From: Paramacrobiotus metropolitanus | Taxonomy: Eukaryota > Tardigrada > Eutardigrada > Parachela > Macrobiotidae | Length of the DNA stretch: 64,000 nt | Direction of reading: 5' to 3' | Assembly (NCBI RefSeq): GCF_019649055.1 | Contig: NW_026570257.1 | Coordinates: 372,001 to 436,000 of the forward strand | Shown: piece after piece, positions 45,593-55,917 of the stretch | How positions within the stretch are numbered: the first letter of the stretch is position 1 | How the letters are laid out: each line of letters opens with the position of its first letter | Position numbers and translations under genes: made by a program | The notes under the pieces: generated by a model | What the model saw: the letters and a program-made list of their open reading frames with translations, nothing else | The model's database searches: none | Told to the model about the DNA's origin: nothing

Positions 45593-46680
45593 CTCTGGAC
45601 ATTATTAATAACGTCCGGAAAAAGGACAAGATGGCGGCGCCAGCTTACCTTTTACAAAAGTACAGGCAGATTATAGCTCCTCGGTACATCGATACCGAGG
45701 AATATGCACTTATTGTGCAGGTAGCCTCAGAACGTGGGACGTTGGTGGAAGTTTACGAAAACTGGTCACCAACAATGAAGTACGCGATAACTGCAAGTCG
45801 TAAAGGTCGATATGTCGACATGAGAGTTAATAACATGCAGGAAATGGTAGAAGCAGTGGCAATCGCCATTAGGGACGTCCACAACGTTCGTGGATCGACT
45901 ATTGACGAGATTGTTAGGTATATGTACTTAACAATGCCGTTAGACTCAGTCAATCCTGAGCAGCGTTATTCGGATGTTACTACCGCCGTCAATGAGGCAG
46001 TTGCCACAGGAATAATCGTGGACGCGGCTCTGGCCGGGAATAGTGGGCGATATGCCTTAGCGGAAACCAACCGTAAACGGATCGCCGAGTTAACCGGCCA
46101 ACATGTAGAAGAAGTACCGTATTCACCCGCGAAGCGTGTTCCATTCGGGCGAAGGCCCATAGCTTTGGATGAACAAAAAACCTTGTTGGCACAACCCTCG
46201 CGTAATGATTTGGCAATCGCCATATATAAAATTGAACAGAGAGGGGAAAATCCCACAGCACAGCGGATAAGTGAGTATTTTGGCACTTATCAACCGTACG
46301 CCGTGCAATCTATGATTCGTGCGATGTACGAAGCCTCACAAATAACCCGTCGCTATAATGGCGAAACTTCGCCGTCCTATTATTTTGGTCGTAAAGGACT
46401 GTCCTTTCTGCAACGAGTGCAGTTTGAGAAAGTCCCCCAGTGGGATGAAATCGTTATAAAAACGATTGCGGAAATTGGTGATCCATCAGGATCGTCGCCT
46501 GACGAAATCATACAGTATATTTCAACTGTATGCCCGGCAATAGCCGACCAAGTAGACGATGCCGTAACTTTAGCGATAAGTCGCTTAATTACTGATCCGA
46601 GAATTATCGGATTAAATGACCCACACCGCGGGATGGTTTTATCCGTGGTGTTAGATCACGTCAGCGAAGAGGATAATTAA
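45565..46680 (+). CDS. ORF5 of the LTR element: tandem winged-helix protein, linker-histone H15-like
   Basis: The frame is open from 45565; the first ATG is at 45631 (good context), giving 349 aa, or it may be reached by -1 shift from ORF4. Three modules look like winged helices. Module 1 (about residues 70-148) has RGSTIDEIVRYM and a wing ending GNSGRYALAE, closely following the H1/H5 globular pattern GSS..aI.kYI and GasGsf.L. Module 2 (about 190-252) has AQRISEYFGTYQPYAVQSM and SPSYYFG. Module 3 (about 265-330) has GSSPDEIIQYIS. H15 domains bind nucleosomal DNA at the dyad, so chromatin or DNA binding is inferred. No other retroelement ORF of this type is known to me. Confidence 0.7.
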   Translation, partial: FSGNSGTNVTLDIINNVRKKDKMAAPAYLLQKYRQIIAPRYIDTEEYALIVQVASERGTLVEVYENWSPTMKYAITASRKGRYVDMRVNNMQEMVEAVAIAIRDVHNVRGSTIDEIVRYMYLTMPLDSVNPEQRYSDVTTAVNEAVATGIIVDAALAGNSGRYALAETNRKRIAELTGQHVEEVPYSPAKRVPFGRRPIALDEQKTLLAQPSRNDLAIAIYKIEQRGENPTAQRISEYFGTYQPYAVQSMIRAMYEASQITRRYNGETSPSYYFGRKGLSFLQRVQFEKVPQWDEIVIKTIAEIGDPSGSSPDEIIQYISTVCPAIADQVDDAVTLAISRLITDPRIIGLNDPHRGMVLSVVLDHVSEEDN

Positions 46681-46776
46681 TCTAAATCGTATCTCCGAGG
46701 TGGTAGATGCATATATTATGCAATAAGATAAATGCCGTAATTGCAGAATAATTTATTTAATTTAAATTAATTGCAG

Positions 46777-46895
46777 ACGGAATGGAGGAATTACCGTACG
46801 CCTATGCGCCAATGCGCTCCTGCAGACGATGTCAGCACAATACTAATAACCGGAAATGTGTGGAATGCACACTCGGACCGAATTTCCGATCGTAA
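46777..46895 (+). CDS. Short zinc-ribbon ORF opening ORF6
   Basis: ATG at 46782, five bases after an acceptor-like TTTAAATTAATTGCAG (ends 46776). It encodes 37 residues containing CRRCQ...KCVEC, a CX2CX8CX2C pattern fit to bind one zinc ion, then an in-frame TAA at 46893-46895. The same frame continues open immediately after the stop into ORF6, so it may be a leader peptide, a readthrough N-terminus or a mutated start of ORF6. Confidence 0.5.
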
Positions 46896-48422
46896 AATCC
46901 GCAGATTACCGTGTCCCGTCTTCATGACGAAGTGCTGCTACGCAGCTTGGATGCCTACCGTACCATTACATTGCCGGAATATTGGACAATGGTCTGCGCC
47001 ACGCCGTACTATTACCGTGGCATTTCCGACAGTGCTGTGCAGTTTATTCGCGAGGGCACTGATGAGTGGTCCTACGCTATTCACCCGGAAAATTTCGGGC
47101 GGTGCACGGCAGAACTATTGAAGTGCGCAACCGCGCCACCGAATCAGGTAAAATTACCGGTTATCAGTGAATGCGGGAATTTTGAAATATTGCCCCTAGA
47201 TCAAAGTATTCAGTACTTACCGGGCAGGGATAATTCCCATAATTTACAGAGATTTATGGCAAATACCGGCGGATCACAGCAAATGCTGTCCCCTCAGTCT
47301 GGACAGCAAGGCCAATGGCAACCGCCAGTGATGTTTCAACCACCGCAACATCAGCAGCAAAGTCTGCCTGGATACCAGCCGCAAATGCAGCGAATGCAAA
47401 CACCTATTCGTTATACGAATATGGCGCTGCAAGTACCGCCGGGCGCATTGCCACCAGAGCATATTGCTCAACTTCAGCAGAGCCTTCCCAGTGGAAGTTA
47501 TCAGTACGACCCGGAGACGCGGATGATAACTCCGTGCCCATGGCCAACCGGAACAGCCCCGAAAGAGCCACCACAGCGGCAAACTAATCCGCTGTTAGCG
47601 AATCTTCCGCCACTGACCAGGAAACCGCCGGTGAATCAACAACCGCCTTTAGAGATGCTGCGAGTGCAGCCTGCACCTGTAAGTGAACCAGTCTTTGAAT
47701 CTGAGCCGAACTCAGGTGCTAGTTATTCTAGCAATACTAGCAATGCTAGTGGTAAAACTCGGCATAAAATTACTTATAATTTACCGAATGTGGGGAAAAC
47801 CCCAGATAATTCCTTTGAAGAAGGCGATATTATGCCAGGTAAGCTGAATTCAGCTGTTAAATTTCAGAGAAAGAAAACGCCGAACTGGAATGTCCGCGCA
47901 ACGCGCGGTGAATCGGTTAAATACCAGCCAGACGCATCTGTATTGTTGTTGCCAGAACGACAGACGCCTCCGCAGTACATCCGCCGTGATATCGACGTTG
48001 TTCGTCGAGACCTCGATCAATATGTTGATCGTGTCGTGTCAGTAGTTGGCACAGTTAATGCCGATCAGAGAACCGAAATTGGCAAAGCCATAACTGACAC
48101 GTTGGACTTGTTACATACCATCGGGTATGACTTACGTATTCGGAAATCAATTAATATGTATAAGATTGATTTGTTCCGGCAAATGGAAGTAAGGCGATAC
48201 GAAACGCCGCGCCGTTATGGTTTACGTAGTGCGCTGGATATTTCCCAGTTAAAAGAGAAATTAATTGAGATTACCGTCGTCGACTGGGAATTAATTTCCC
48301 AATTTAAAATCCTATTTACTGAAGAGCCGGAGGAATTCCTCCTACAGTTTATTTACCGGACACGGATCCAGCAAAGTTCTGGTTTTTCTGCCGTGCCGCG
48401 TGCGCTATGCAGCGTAAGATAG
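46896..48422 (+). CDS. ORF6 of the LTR element: Gln/Pro-rich protein of unknown function
   Basis: About 508 codons in the same frame as the zinc ribbon upstream, separated from it by one TAA; there is no early ATG. The N-terminal ~110 residues are compact with spaced Cys (MVCATPYYYRG, NFGRCTAELLKC). A Gln/Pro-rich middle follows (QPPQHQQQS, MQRMQT), then a C-terminal helical block (RRDIDVVRRDLDQYVDRVVS, LDLLHTIGYDLRIRKSI, FRQMEVRRYETPRRYGLRSA). No TM segment and no family recognised. It overlaps ORF7 by 16 nt. Confidence 0.6.
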   Translation, partial: NPQITVSRLHDEVLLRSLDAYRTITLPEYWTMVCATPYYYRGISDSAVQFIREGTDEWSYAIHPENFGRCTAELLKCATAPPNQVKLPVISECGNFEILPLDQSIQYLPGRDNSHNLQRFMANTGGSQQMLSPQSGQQGQWQPPVMFQPPQHQQQSLPGYQPQMQRMQTPIRYTNMALQVPPGALPPEHIAQLQQSLPSGSYQYDPETRMITPCPWPTGTAPKEPPQRQTNPLLANLPPLTRKPPVNQQPPLEMLRVQPAPVSEPVFESEPNSGASYSSNTSNASGKTRHKITYNLPNVGKTPDNSFEEGDIMPGKLNSAVKFQRKKTPNWNVRATRGESVKYQPDASVLLLPERQTPPQYIRRDIDVVRRDLDQYVDRVVSVVGTVNADQRTEIGKAITDTLDLLHTIGYDLRIRKSINMYKIDLFRQMEVRRYETPRRYGLRSALDISQLKEKLIEITVVDWELISQFKILFTEEPEEFLLQFIYRTRIQQSSGFSAVPRALCSVR

Positions 48423-49330
48423 CTCCCATGAAAATCACATGGGACACCATCCCTATCGGATGGGGATTAAAGAAGTATATTCTGGTTATCCTCTCCGCGT
48501 TAATGGGCAATTGCCATGCTCACCATTATGCCCGGACATACCGGCAAGCTGAGCAGAATCGTCGATTAAAAAGTTACGTTAATCGTATGGGAGAGCCTCT
48601 TAATGAGGAACAACAAGCGAAAGTCCTAAATGATATTTTGAGTGTTATGCAAGTCGATGGACTGAAGACCGAATCAATCCGTAATGGACATTACGACGGG
48701 ATCTATGATCTCGTTAAAAGATTCGCCGAACGTCAGAGTCAGGGAAAGCGCAAAGTCGCTCCAAATTCCCCCGACACTCCGTTAACCAGCAAAACAGTCC
48801 AACCTGGACTGAAGAAACCGATAGTGTCGATGGACACGGACGAAACGCCGCAGACAGCAAATGCTACACCAATCGCACCGATTAATGCAGTAATCACTGC
48901 ACCAGCAGTTGTTCCTGTGAACACAACTACTGCTACTGTACCGACAAGCGGAACGCCGCAAAATGAAGTGACCGCGTCAGTAGAATTACTGACAATTCAG
49001 GAAACTCCTGAGACATCGGAGCAAAAAGCTGTGATGGAGACGGACGAGAAGCCGTCGCTGGAGAATAATTTTCTCTTCCCTTCCCGACAAGCTTTGCGGG
49101 AAAAACAACGAGAATTGTTGGACGTCAACGATAGGGAAAGGTCCCTTCTCGAATTGGATATCTGTGTAGTTCAAATACCGGAAAATGACAACGAACCGTT
49201 GTTTTTCCTCCCTGAGAGCGAAATTGACGCCGATATGTGTGAGGATAGTGGCGAAGTTAAAGCTACGTCCACCGTACTGAGCGATGCTCTTAATGCGCTG
49301 AATGCAGAACCACAGGTACAAATGCCGTAA
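48407..49330 (+). CDS. ORF7 of the LTR element: unknown protein
   Basis: ATG at 48407, overlapping the end of ORF6 by 16 nt (a stop-start arrangement suggesting coupled translation). 307 aa. A short hydrophobic patch (YILVILSALMG) near residue 30 is too short and too internal for a clear TM helix. It is followed by a helical region, then a Thr/Ala/Pro-rich middle and an acidic tail (FFLPESEIDADM). No envelope features (no long signal peptide, fusion peptide, furin site or C-terminal TM). Function unknown. Confidence 0.6.
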   Translation: MQRKIAPMKITWDTIPIGWGLKKYILVILSALMGNCHAHHYARTYRQAEQNRRLKSYVNRMGEPLNEEQQAKVLNDILSVMQVDGLKTESIRNGHYDGIYDLVKRFAERQSQGKRKVAPNSPDTPLTSKTVQPGLKKPIVSMDTDETPQTANATPIAPINAVITAPAVVPVNTTTATVPTSGTPQNEVTASVELLTIQETPETSEQKAVMETDEKPSLENNFLFPSRQALREKQRELLDVNDRERSLLELDICVVQIPENDNEPLFFLPESEIDADMCEDSGEVKATSTVLSDALNALNAEPQVQMP

Positions 49331-49896
49331 AAGCATTTAATGCTAAAATTAAAATCGCCGTAGTATACAACGTATATATCGATATTTAATCGCCGTAAAA
49401 AGCCCGACGAGTGCACCAGTTTGAATTTATTTCAATCATCAAAAAAGGAACCGCCGTAGACGCACAAATCAGTGCACAAATCAGTTTCAGAATTGCCGTA
49501 GTGCACTAATTGCATTATAACAGACGAATAAAATTGCCGTAGATGCACTAAGTTGCAAAAGATGTCGTGGATCGACGCAGCAATGCGTATAATTGGAGGA
49601 TAAATCTCCGGAATGGAAACCTACAAAATTAACAAGGATTAACAAGCGGGATTGAATATAACCGGAATGGAAATTTACCGGAATAATTTTACCGGTTTTT
49701 GTTACGAGTATAAACTCGTTTTGATTAACCTACGCCGCATTTTGCCGCGTTCTGTTCTCACTAACTGTGATGGAATAAAATGGCACATTTTTTTTAATAA
49801 GAGTTGCTCATTATGTTGCATTTCGAATGCATCCTTTCATTTTTTCTCATTCCTGTTTTTGAGCCTCAAGGGGCCTCGGCATCCCGTCCCGTGGCA
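49331..49896 (+). other. 3' untranslated region of the LTR element with GCCGTA repeats
   Basis: Non-coding. The word GCCGTA recurs near 49324, 49358, 49393, 49453, 49495 and 49535, several times followed by an A/T-rich step and GCAC. There is no purine run directly before the 3' LTR (sequence there is CCGTCCCGTGGCA), so the expected polypurine tract is missing or atypical. Confidence 0.55.
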
Positions 49897-50192
49897 TGTC
49901 AGAGTGTTGTGCATAGTGCACAGGATATTGGCACGGACGCCTTACCATCATGGCTCGGCTTGCCATTTTTGCCATCCTGCACACACGCCAAAGCGTGTTT
50001 TGCCATTCGAGTGCCAGCATCGGAATCGACAACATCGATTCCTCTTGAGCTCTCTGATTTCATGCCCTTTTTCCCTTTAGATTTGTTTTGGTTGTCACCT
50101 TTCTAGTCTTTATTTCAAGGAAATAAAGTGATCTTTCGAGGAGTTGCGGTTTTGTTGTGTTTTCTCTATGCAGCGTGAGCGCTTCTCCGAGA
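49897..50192 (+). repeat. 3' LTR (296 bp)
   Basis: Same sequence as the 5' LTR as far as can be read by eye. Poly(A) signal at 50122-50127. It is followed by the second ACCG target copy at 50193-50196. Confidence 0.92.
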
Positions 50193-50196
50193 ACCG

Positions 50197-51866
50197 TATG
50201 CAGCTTGAATTCAGTTAATTTACTGCAGCCTGCGCTTGGCTAATTCTCAGACATATCCGGACAGCCGATAATAAAAGGCGTACAGAGCTCACATGGCCAT
50301 TTTTCGCAGTATTCACCCGCATCTGAATTCTGAATAGTCATCCGTTAATTTATCGCACGTTGCTCCAAAGGAGCTTTGGGCTATTTTGTCTCAACTGTGA
50401 TACTGTGAATGGCAGAAAACGTCTGTGTATCGTACTGTTCTGTACGTTATAGTACTGTTTCGGAGTCTTTCCAACAGTCTACGCAAATTTCGACTTTGCT
50501 GAATAACCGTTCACTTTTCTTGCTTCAGTATTTTCCGAAACTCGAAACGCTATCTCTATAGCATTATGATCTTGCACAAGAAGCGGCATTATTAGCATTA
50601 ACAGCCCGCTGCTATTTGAGCAATATTACATACTTGAATCTGCAGTTTCTATGAAATCAAGCTATCTCTACAATCGTATAATTAACTAAAAAGCTGTAAA
50701 ACTTAATTTTTGTGTGTGCCAATGATGGAATTTTGTATAGCGAGTTTTTTTACGAGTGCAAAAAGGCTTCTAATAAGAACATCGAAGTACCGTATACAGG
50801 TTGAGTTTCAATGACCGATCACTCACATACAGAACGTAAGCTACCTAAGCGATCATAAGTTCACCATGTAGCAGACCACCCAGAAGGCTGGTGATCGGTT
50901 AATAAAAATTGCTTAAGAACAGTGATCGGCTTACTAGAAATGCCGGAGCGTATAGCTATTATTTCAATACTGTAACATGTATTTTGACGTATAACGGTAT
51001 AAGCAGTTTCTCAACATTTCACTGTTGTTCAAACATGTAAATTGGAAACTGACGAAGCGAAATTAACTCAACTGTCAATGTTGCTTTTCACATATTACAA
51101 AGAGTACATACGATACACGCATACTGCCATAGTTTGTTTTGCGAACAACCGGTCATAACTAGCACAATTACAAATTTACAATTAAGAGTAAGGTATCTGC
51201 TTTCATGACACTCATGAAATTGCATTCGTCGTTATTACAATTTTGCTGTCGTGTGGTCAACCGAAGTGCGTATAAATATTTTTTGGTGCAGCTCGTGATA
51301 CGACAATCCAAGATTTTTATGTGATCTGTTGCATAGTACCATGTTGCAGCTGTAATCAGGTGATTCGATTAACACATTTGCGAAATACAAAGCCGGTGCG
51401 ATCGTAAAGGATGCCGACTGGGCGTTCGGTTAACCAAATTCAACAAATTTTATTCGGGAACTTCGGAACCGCGGCGCGGGAAGAGATACGATAACGTACG
51501 GTGAGCAGCCGTTCTCTAAGTACAGTACCTCGTGCACCTAGTTGAGTAATTGTAAAACGCGATTGCAATTGGGACGCGACTGGGGCTTCGCACGATCTTC
51601 CAACCATGTTCATTCTCGCATCCATTCAATGCTTTCGTTTACTAAATATCTGTACCTATACCATTATTTAATGTATACGATGTATTTAAAATGTATGTAT
51701 TTGAAACGTATATACGGATTTAAAACGCATCTAACCGACTAACCAATATCAAGCTGCAAAAGTCAAATCGAAGCCATGTCCAATGCCCAGCCAGGGTTGC
51801 GGATTTTAACGCTGTAACAGTTGATAATAAGCATATTCGAATGAAGCAAGAAATAAAAGAAAAGAT
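50197..51866. other. Spacer between the LTR element and R4
   Basis: No PA, TM or RING exon was found, so the missing 5' part of R3 was not simply displaced by the insertion. ORFs at 51440-51625 (-) and 51542-51742 (+) show no domain. Confidence 0.45.
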
Positions 51867-54800
51867 TTAGGTCAACACGGAGTCGCCCGCGGCCGCAGAA
51901 GTTCGGCACAACGGGCAGTTTCGTGAATAAGTAGCCAGCCACGGTACCAAGCAGGCGTTATGTCCAGCTGCAAGAAAAGGGCAACATTCCACCAGCAACT
52001 AGCTTCATCTTACTGTGACTACTTGTCAACATAAAAGGGGCGGATAGTTGCTTAGGTAAGCACTCCCTGTACTTGCTGGCGTCACCCGGCTGGTGTTTAC
52101 GCTGTGGCTAAACATGGTGCTTACGTACAATGTACCGTATGTATTGCCGCAACGTCACACTCCAGCCGGGTGACGACAGCAAGTATAGGCTTCTTGCCCA
52201 AGCCATTGCCAGCCCCTTTTATGTACAGTACTTAATACAACGGCCGGAATAAGTACGAGCACAGTTTGTACATAGCGACAAAAGAATAGACACGCGTTAT
52301 GACTTATGGATGTTCGTAATTGTATTACAAAGTTACAAAAAAAACCCATTGTGAGCTACATACCCGATACTGGGCACGGGAGCATTCATAGTGGAGCGAT
52401 TACTCTGGTGATCGGATATTATAATTAAAAGTGCTGTGCGACATCTTCCTGTCCGATAAGATGCATTTCTACCTCATACCATATCGAGATCTTACCATGA
52501 AGGCAAGGTAGTACGACAATCAACTCGCCCACGCTGTACAGCTGCTGACAAATGGGGCACACGTTGTCCGTCGGTTCGGTGGTATGTATCTGGCAAAGTT
52601 GCTGCAGTTCCTGAGCTGTCAGCGGGGCGCCGGCAGCTATAATAGCTGATTCATCTGATCGAACTTGAGAGAATGAAGCTGCAATAACCGTCTGATCGAC
52701 AGGCTCCTGATGAGCCAGATTCCTAGCCACCTCGGCATCTCCAGCAGTTTGAGGAGCCTGCAATCCCAAACAACCATGGGATTATCCATAGTCCAACTGT
52801 GGAGTCAACTACGGAATTATCTATTGGATTATCCAAACAACTCCATAGTCTGCTTTTTTAAATCTAATTTTGAGGAGCTAATCTGAAATGTAAAAATTAA
52901 TCGCGGCCAGTTATTCCGGTCGCCCGAAAAGTGTTTGCACCATTCAAGAAATACTCTGCAGTTTTCACTTAAATCCATGATATTACATATAATACTTCTC
53001 TCGATGTTCACTTGTCGTTCCTTTTCACTTGGAAAAAGCAGCCACCATCGGCGGAGTCTCGCCGTGCCCTTGAGGGCAACTTACTGTAACTTGCTGTGCT
53101 GGCGCCGCTTCTTCAGCAGAAGTTTGTTGTGTTGGCGTCGTTTCTGTAGCAGAAGAGGGGCGGAGGTTGCCCGTGCACAGCATGCACGGGCAACAACAAC
53201 ATAACACAAGACTTCCTATCACGATTCCGCAAACTATCAATCCAGCACTACTGGAGGCTTGGGATAAGGACGCAGTCGAGTTGCCGCTAGTCGTGTTTAG
53301 TTTCAATCCCCTGTAACCACTTAATATTTAAGCATGCAACAAATTTAATATTAGCAATTTAATAGTTGAAAAGTTAAAGCACGGAACCATAGCAAGCAGT
53401 GTGCATTTTCATACTAATTAATGCACTGAAACGTCGCAGACACGCACAATAAGTTCCTCCAAAGTATAACAACGATATTTATTTATCGGAACACTTTGAT
53501 GATGTCGAAGACTAAAATATTACCATTGACGTTTTGGGTCTTCGTCACAAGTGCAGTTTAATCCTGTTGAATGTTTATTACCAATTACTTATTAATTTAA
53601 AAGTAGTATCTGCAACTTCTGCTTTAAAATTCGAAACAGCTGGCCAATTTTGCGGCTGCATTCAGTGGTGCCAAGAACTCTGGCCCCACTTTTGTAAAGA
53701 TCGGTTGAAAGAGAGCAAAAACCGGCCACTCGGTCCTGGTTCGAAAAATCCATACTTCTATTAGTAATTAGGCAGCGTGCACCAGGCAACACCTCCAGTG
53801 CGCAACTGCGCATAAATCGTTAAAGGGAAGCGACATTGTGCGTATTACGGGAATCAGTAGTACAGTAGCTATGTCTGCAAACCTACAGTGACGTTAGAAC
53901 TGGAAAGAGCCCTTCTGGCACTTCTGGTGATTCATTGTCCGATCCGAATCCGGAGAGAAATACCAACTGTATCAAATTGTAGTACTGAGTTCGGTTTACC
54001 GAAACCATGCGGTATCTATACCAAATAAAAGTGCAGATCAAGAAGATATATTTATATAAGCAGAATACTTGGTCAGATATAGGTATAAGCGTGGTCAAAT
54101 TCTGTTACATGCCTTACCACTCTACTCTGTAGATGAAAATGACGCTGTTCAGTTTAATGTATTATTAGAAAAAAAACGAAAAAAAAAAACACAGCCGTAC
54201 TTTGCGATTGCTTTATTCGGCTGGTTGTTTCGAAAACGGCTCGGTTTACATGTTCAGCAATGCATTAATCAGGTGACAGACAGAACATTCTGTGCAAAGT
54301 ACGGTAATTCATTCACGCAGAGTTACAATGGAGGCTATAACACTGCAACAGACAGATCGTGTGCAGCAGCTCGCAAACGCGAGCGCCAGCTTTATTTTAA
54401 CGCGCAATGGCGCTGACCGGCTTGGGCAGAGCAAGACGTTCAACAGAACCAGACTAAGAGAGTTCTAAACAGGTAGATAGCAAGCACAACTCTAGGGAAG
54501 GCGCCAATCCTCTGCTTCGACTGATTTCCCTGTCTACTTACATTTGGCACGATTGGTGCTGCGGACATCACAGGCCTTTCAGTCAAGCCGTTGCTGAGTA
54601 GCCAGGGTGGTATTGTGATCCTCCATCTCCCGTGCCCGTCTCCTTGGTGGTATTGCTGCCTCAGCCAAGCACTTCGCACACAGGCCTTGCGGGCCGTGCA
54701 CTCGCAGCCTGAACTCAGAGTGGTCACCCATCTAAGTCCAAACCGCGCTCGATGTAGACTATCTTTCAAAACCCGAAGGTTTATCCATCTAGCCACAACG

Positions 54801-55917
54801 AGTGTGCTAAGCCACAACGAGTGTGCTAAGCCACAACGAGTGTGCTTGCCACAACGAGTGTGCTAGCCACAACGAGTGTGCTAAGCCACAACGAGTGTGC
54901 TAAACTACAACTACATCTGCTGTCTTGTCTTACTGTGTTGTAGCTGAGGGTCGGGCATCATAGACAAATTTCTTTAGGTTCATTCCATCCTCATAACTGA
55001 CAAAATGCACGTCAATTTTAATTGGGGCGAAAATATCACTGGGTATAGCAGCGGGGTACGTGGTCCGGTTCCCTATGCTATTGTCGATTACAGATTTTTC
55101 TCCATATGCTTTGGACAGGCTGGGGTGAATGATGATGCCGCTATAGCCATTTGTTTGAGCATAAAAAATTTTGCCGAAGATTCCATTCGCCTCATTTAAT
55201 CGGGCATCTCCAACTGGTTTGGATTGGCGTCGTAGAGATCTGCCTTCGTATTGCTGAGCAATTAAAAACCATAGATGTCAGAACTGAAAACTATCGTAAG
55301 TAATGTTTTGGGGCTTACGTAAGTCATTATAATCGAAGCCCTTATGAAATCATAAACATGTATGGTATCCTTTGCATCACAATTGTTCAATTATCACACG
55401 AACCGGTTCCATGACTAATGATCTGATGCAAGAATACCTGTTTTCGTTGAGCATATTTCGTCATCCGTTATTAAAAACATATGACGCCATGGGAGAAACG
55501 AAGAAGGTCCTGTTGCCTTACAAAGCTCCACATTTTCTGTTCTCAAATAGATCTGCAAAGGCCAGAAACTCCCATGTATAGTGCAGATGGTGATCTCAGA
55601 TTGCACGAGTTCAGTATTGCCAGAGATCATTCGCTCGCCCGGTTTTCTAATTGTTATGTTTAACTGCAAACAATATGAACCTGGTATCGACTTACCGGGA
55701 CGGAGATATCCCGTTGTCCCAAAACTGAGTGCTGCTCATTGAAAATCGTATAACCAGTCGACGAATCCAAAGAAACCGTTCCGTTGTCTAATCTGTAGAC
55801 CTGAATTACGCAGCTGCCACAATTAAATAGAACGCTCAGGGTTAAAAAACGCTGCTTTAAAAGAATAACGAGTGATCCCATCTCCGCAAAAGGGTTGCTG
55901 TGCTGCCTGTGCATCAT
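51867..55917 (-). CDS. PA-TM-RING E3 ubiquitin ligase, array copy R4
   Basis: Six exons: 55696-55881, 55438-55552, 54934-55213, 53085-53310, 52496-52757 and 51867-51967, all in phase, 389 aa from the ATG at 55881 (an in-frame ATG at 55917 would add 12). Signal peptide then CVIQVYR; PA first half ending DDEICSTKT; second half with NGYSGIIIHPS and DVHFVSYED; TM exon (about GLIVCGIVIGSLVLCCCC) with a Cys cluster and Thr/Gln-rich tail; RING exon with CPIC and PCLH; last exon GHNACL, NCPLC. The separate luminal linker exon of R1, R2 and R5 was not found, and the PA exon joins the TM exon in phase without it. The 1.6-kb intron there contains a minisatellite. Confidence 0.8.
52030..52223. mobile_element. 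194-bp foldback (MITE-like) in the last intron of R4
   Basis: The ends CATAAAAGGGGC and GCCCCTTTTATG are complementary. A second long match is TACTTGCTGGCGTCACCCGG with its partner near 52170-52192 (one mismatch). Together they give imperfect arms of about 65 bp. No ORF. Confidence 0.65.
54791..54903. repeat. Minisatellite, six copies of a 19-20-bp unit
   Basis: Units of the form GCCACAACGAGTGTGCTAA, varying only at the junction bases. The array starts about 30 bp into the intron that follows the R4 PA exon. Confidence 0.9.

Larger units (their letters stand above)
35538..50196 (+). mobile_element. 14.65-kb Ty3/gypsy-like LTR element with four extra 3' ORFs
   Basis: LTRs at 35542-35837 and 49897-50192 are the same length and I see no difference between them; ACCG at 35538-35541 and 50193-50196 is the target duplication. 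Order: primer-binding site, ~890-nt leader, gag, zinc-knuckle frame, protease-RT, RNase H-integrase, then ORF4 to ORF7, then a ~570-nt 3' region. The RT-RNase H-integrase order is that of Ty3/gypsy. Typical members are 5-8 kb, so this one is about twice normal, the excess being ORF4-ORF7. It sits between array copies R3 and R4. Near-identical LTRs point to recent insertion, yet the pol frame is broken once (see findings). Confidence 0.9.

Noticed and set aside
47274-47582. Long ORF antisense to ORF6
   Set aside because: Mirror of the Gln/Pro-rich coding strand; composition artefact with no domain.
44319-49330. ORF4-ORF7 as an envelope gene
   Set aside because: None has a signal peptide, fusion peptide, cleavage site or C-termin­al TM helix; the only hydrophobic patch (ORF7, about 11 residues) is too short.
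53883-54098. Linker exon for R4
   Set aside because: The frame required by the PA exon runs into a stop; direct PA-to-TM splicing is in phase without it.
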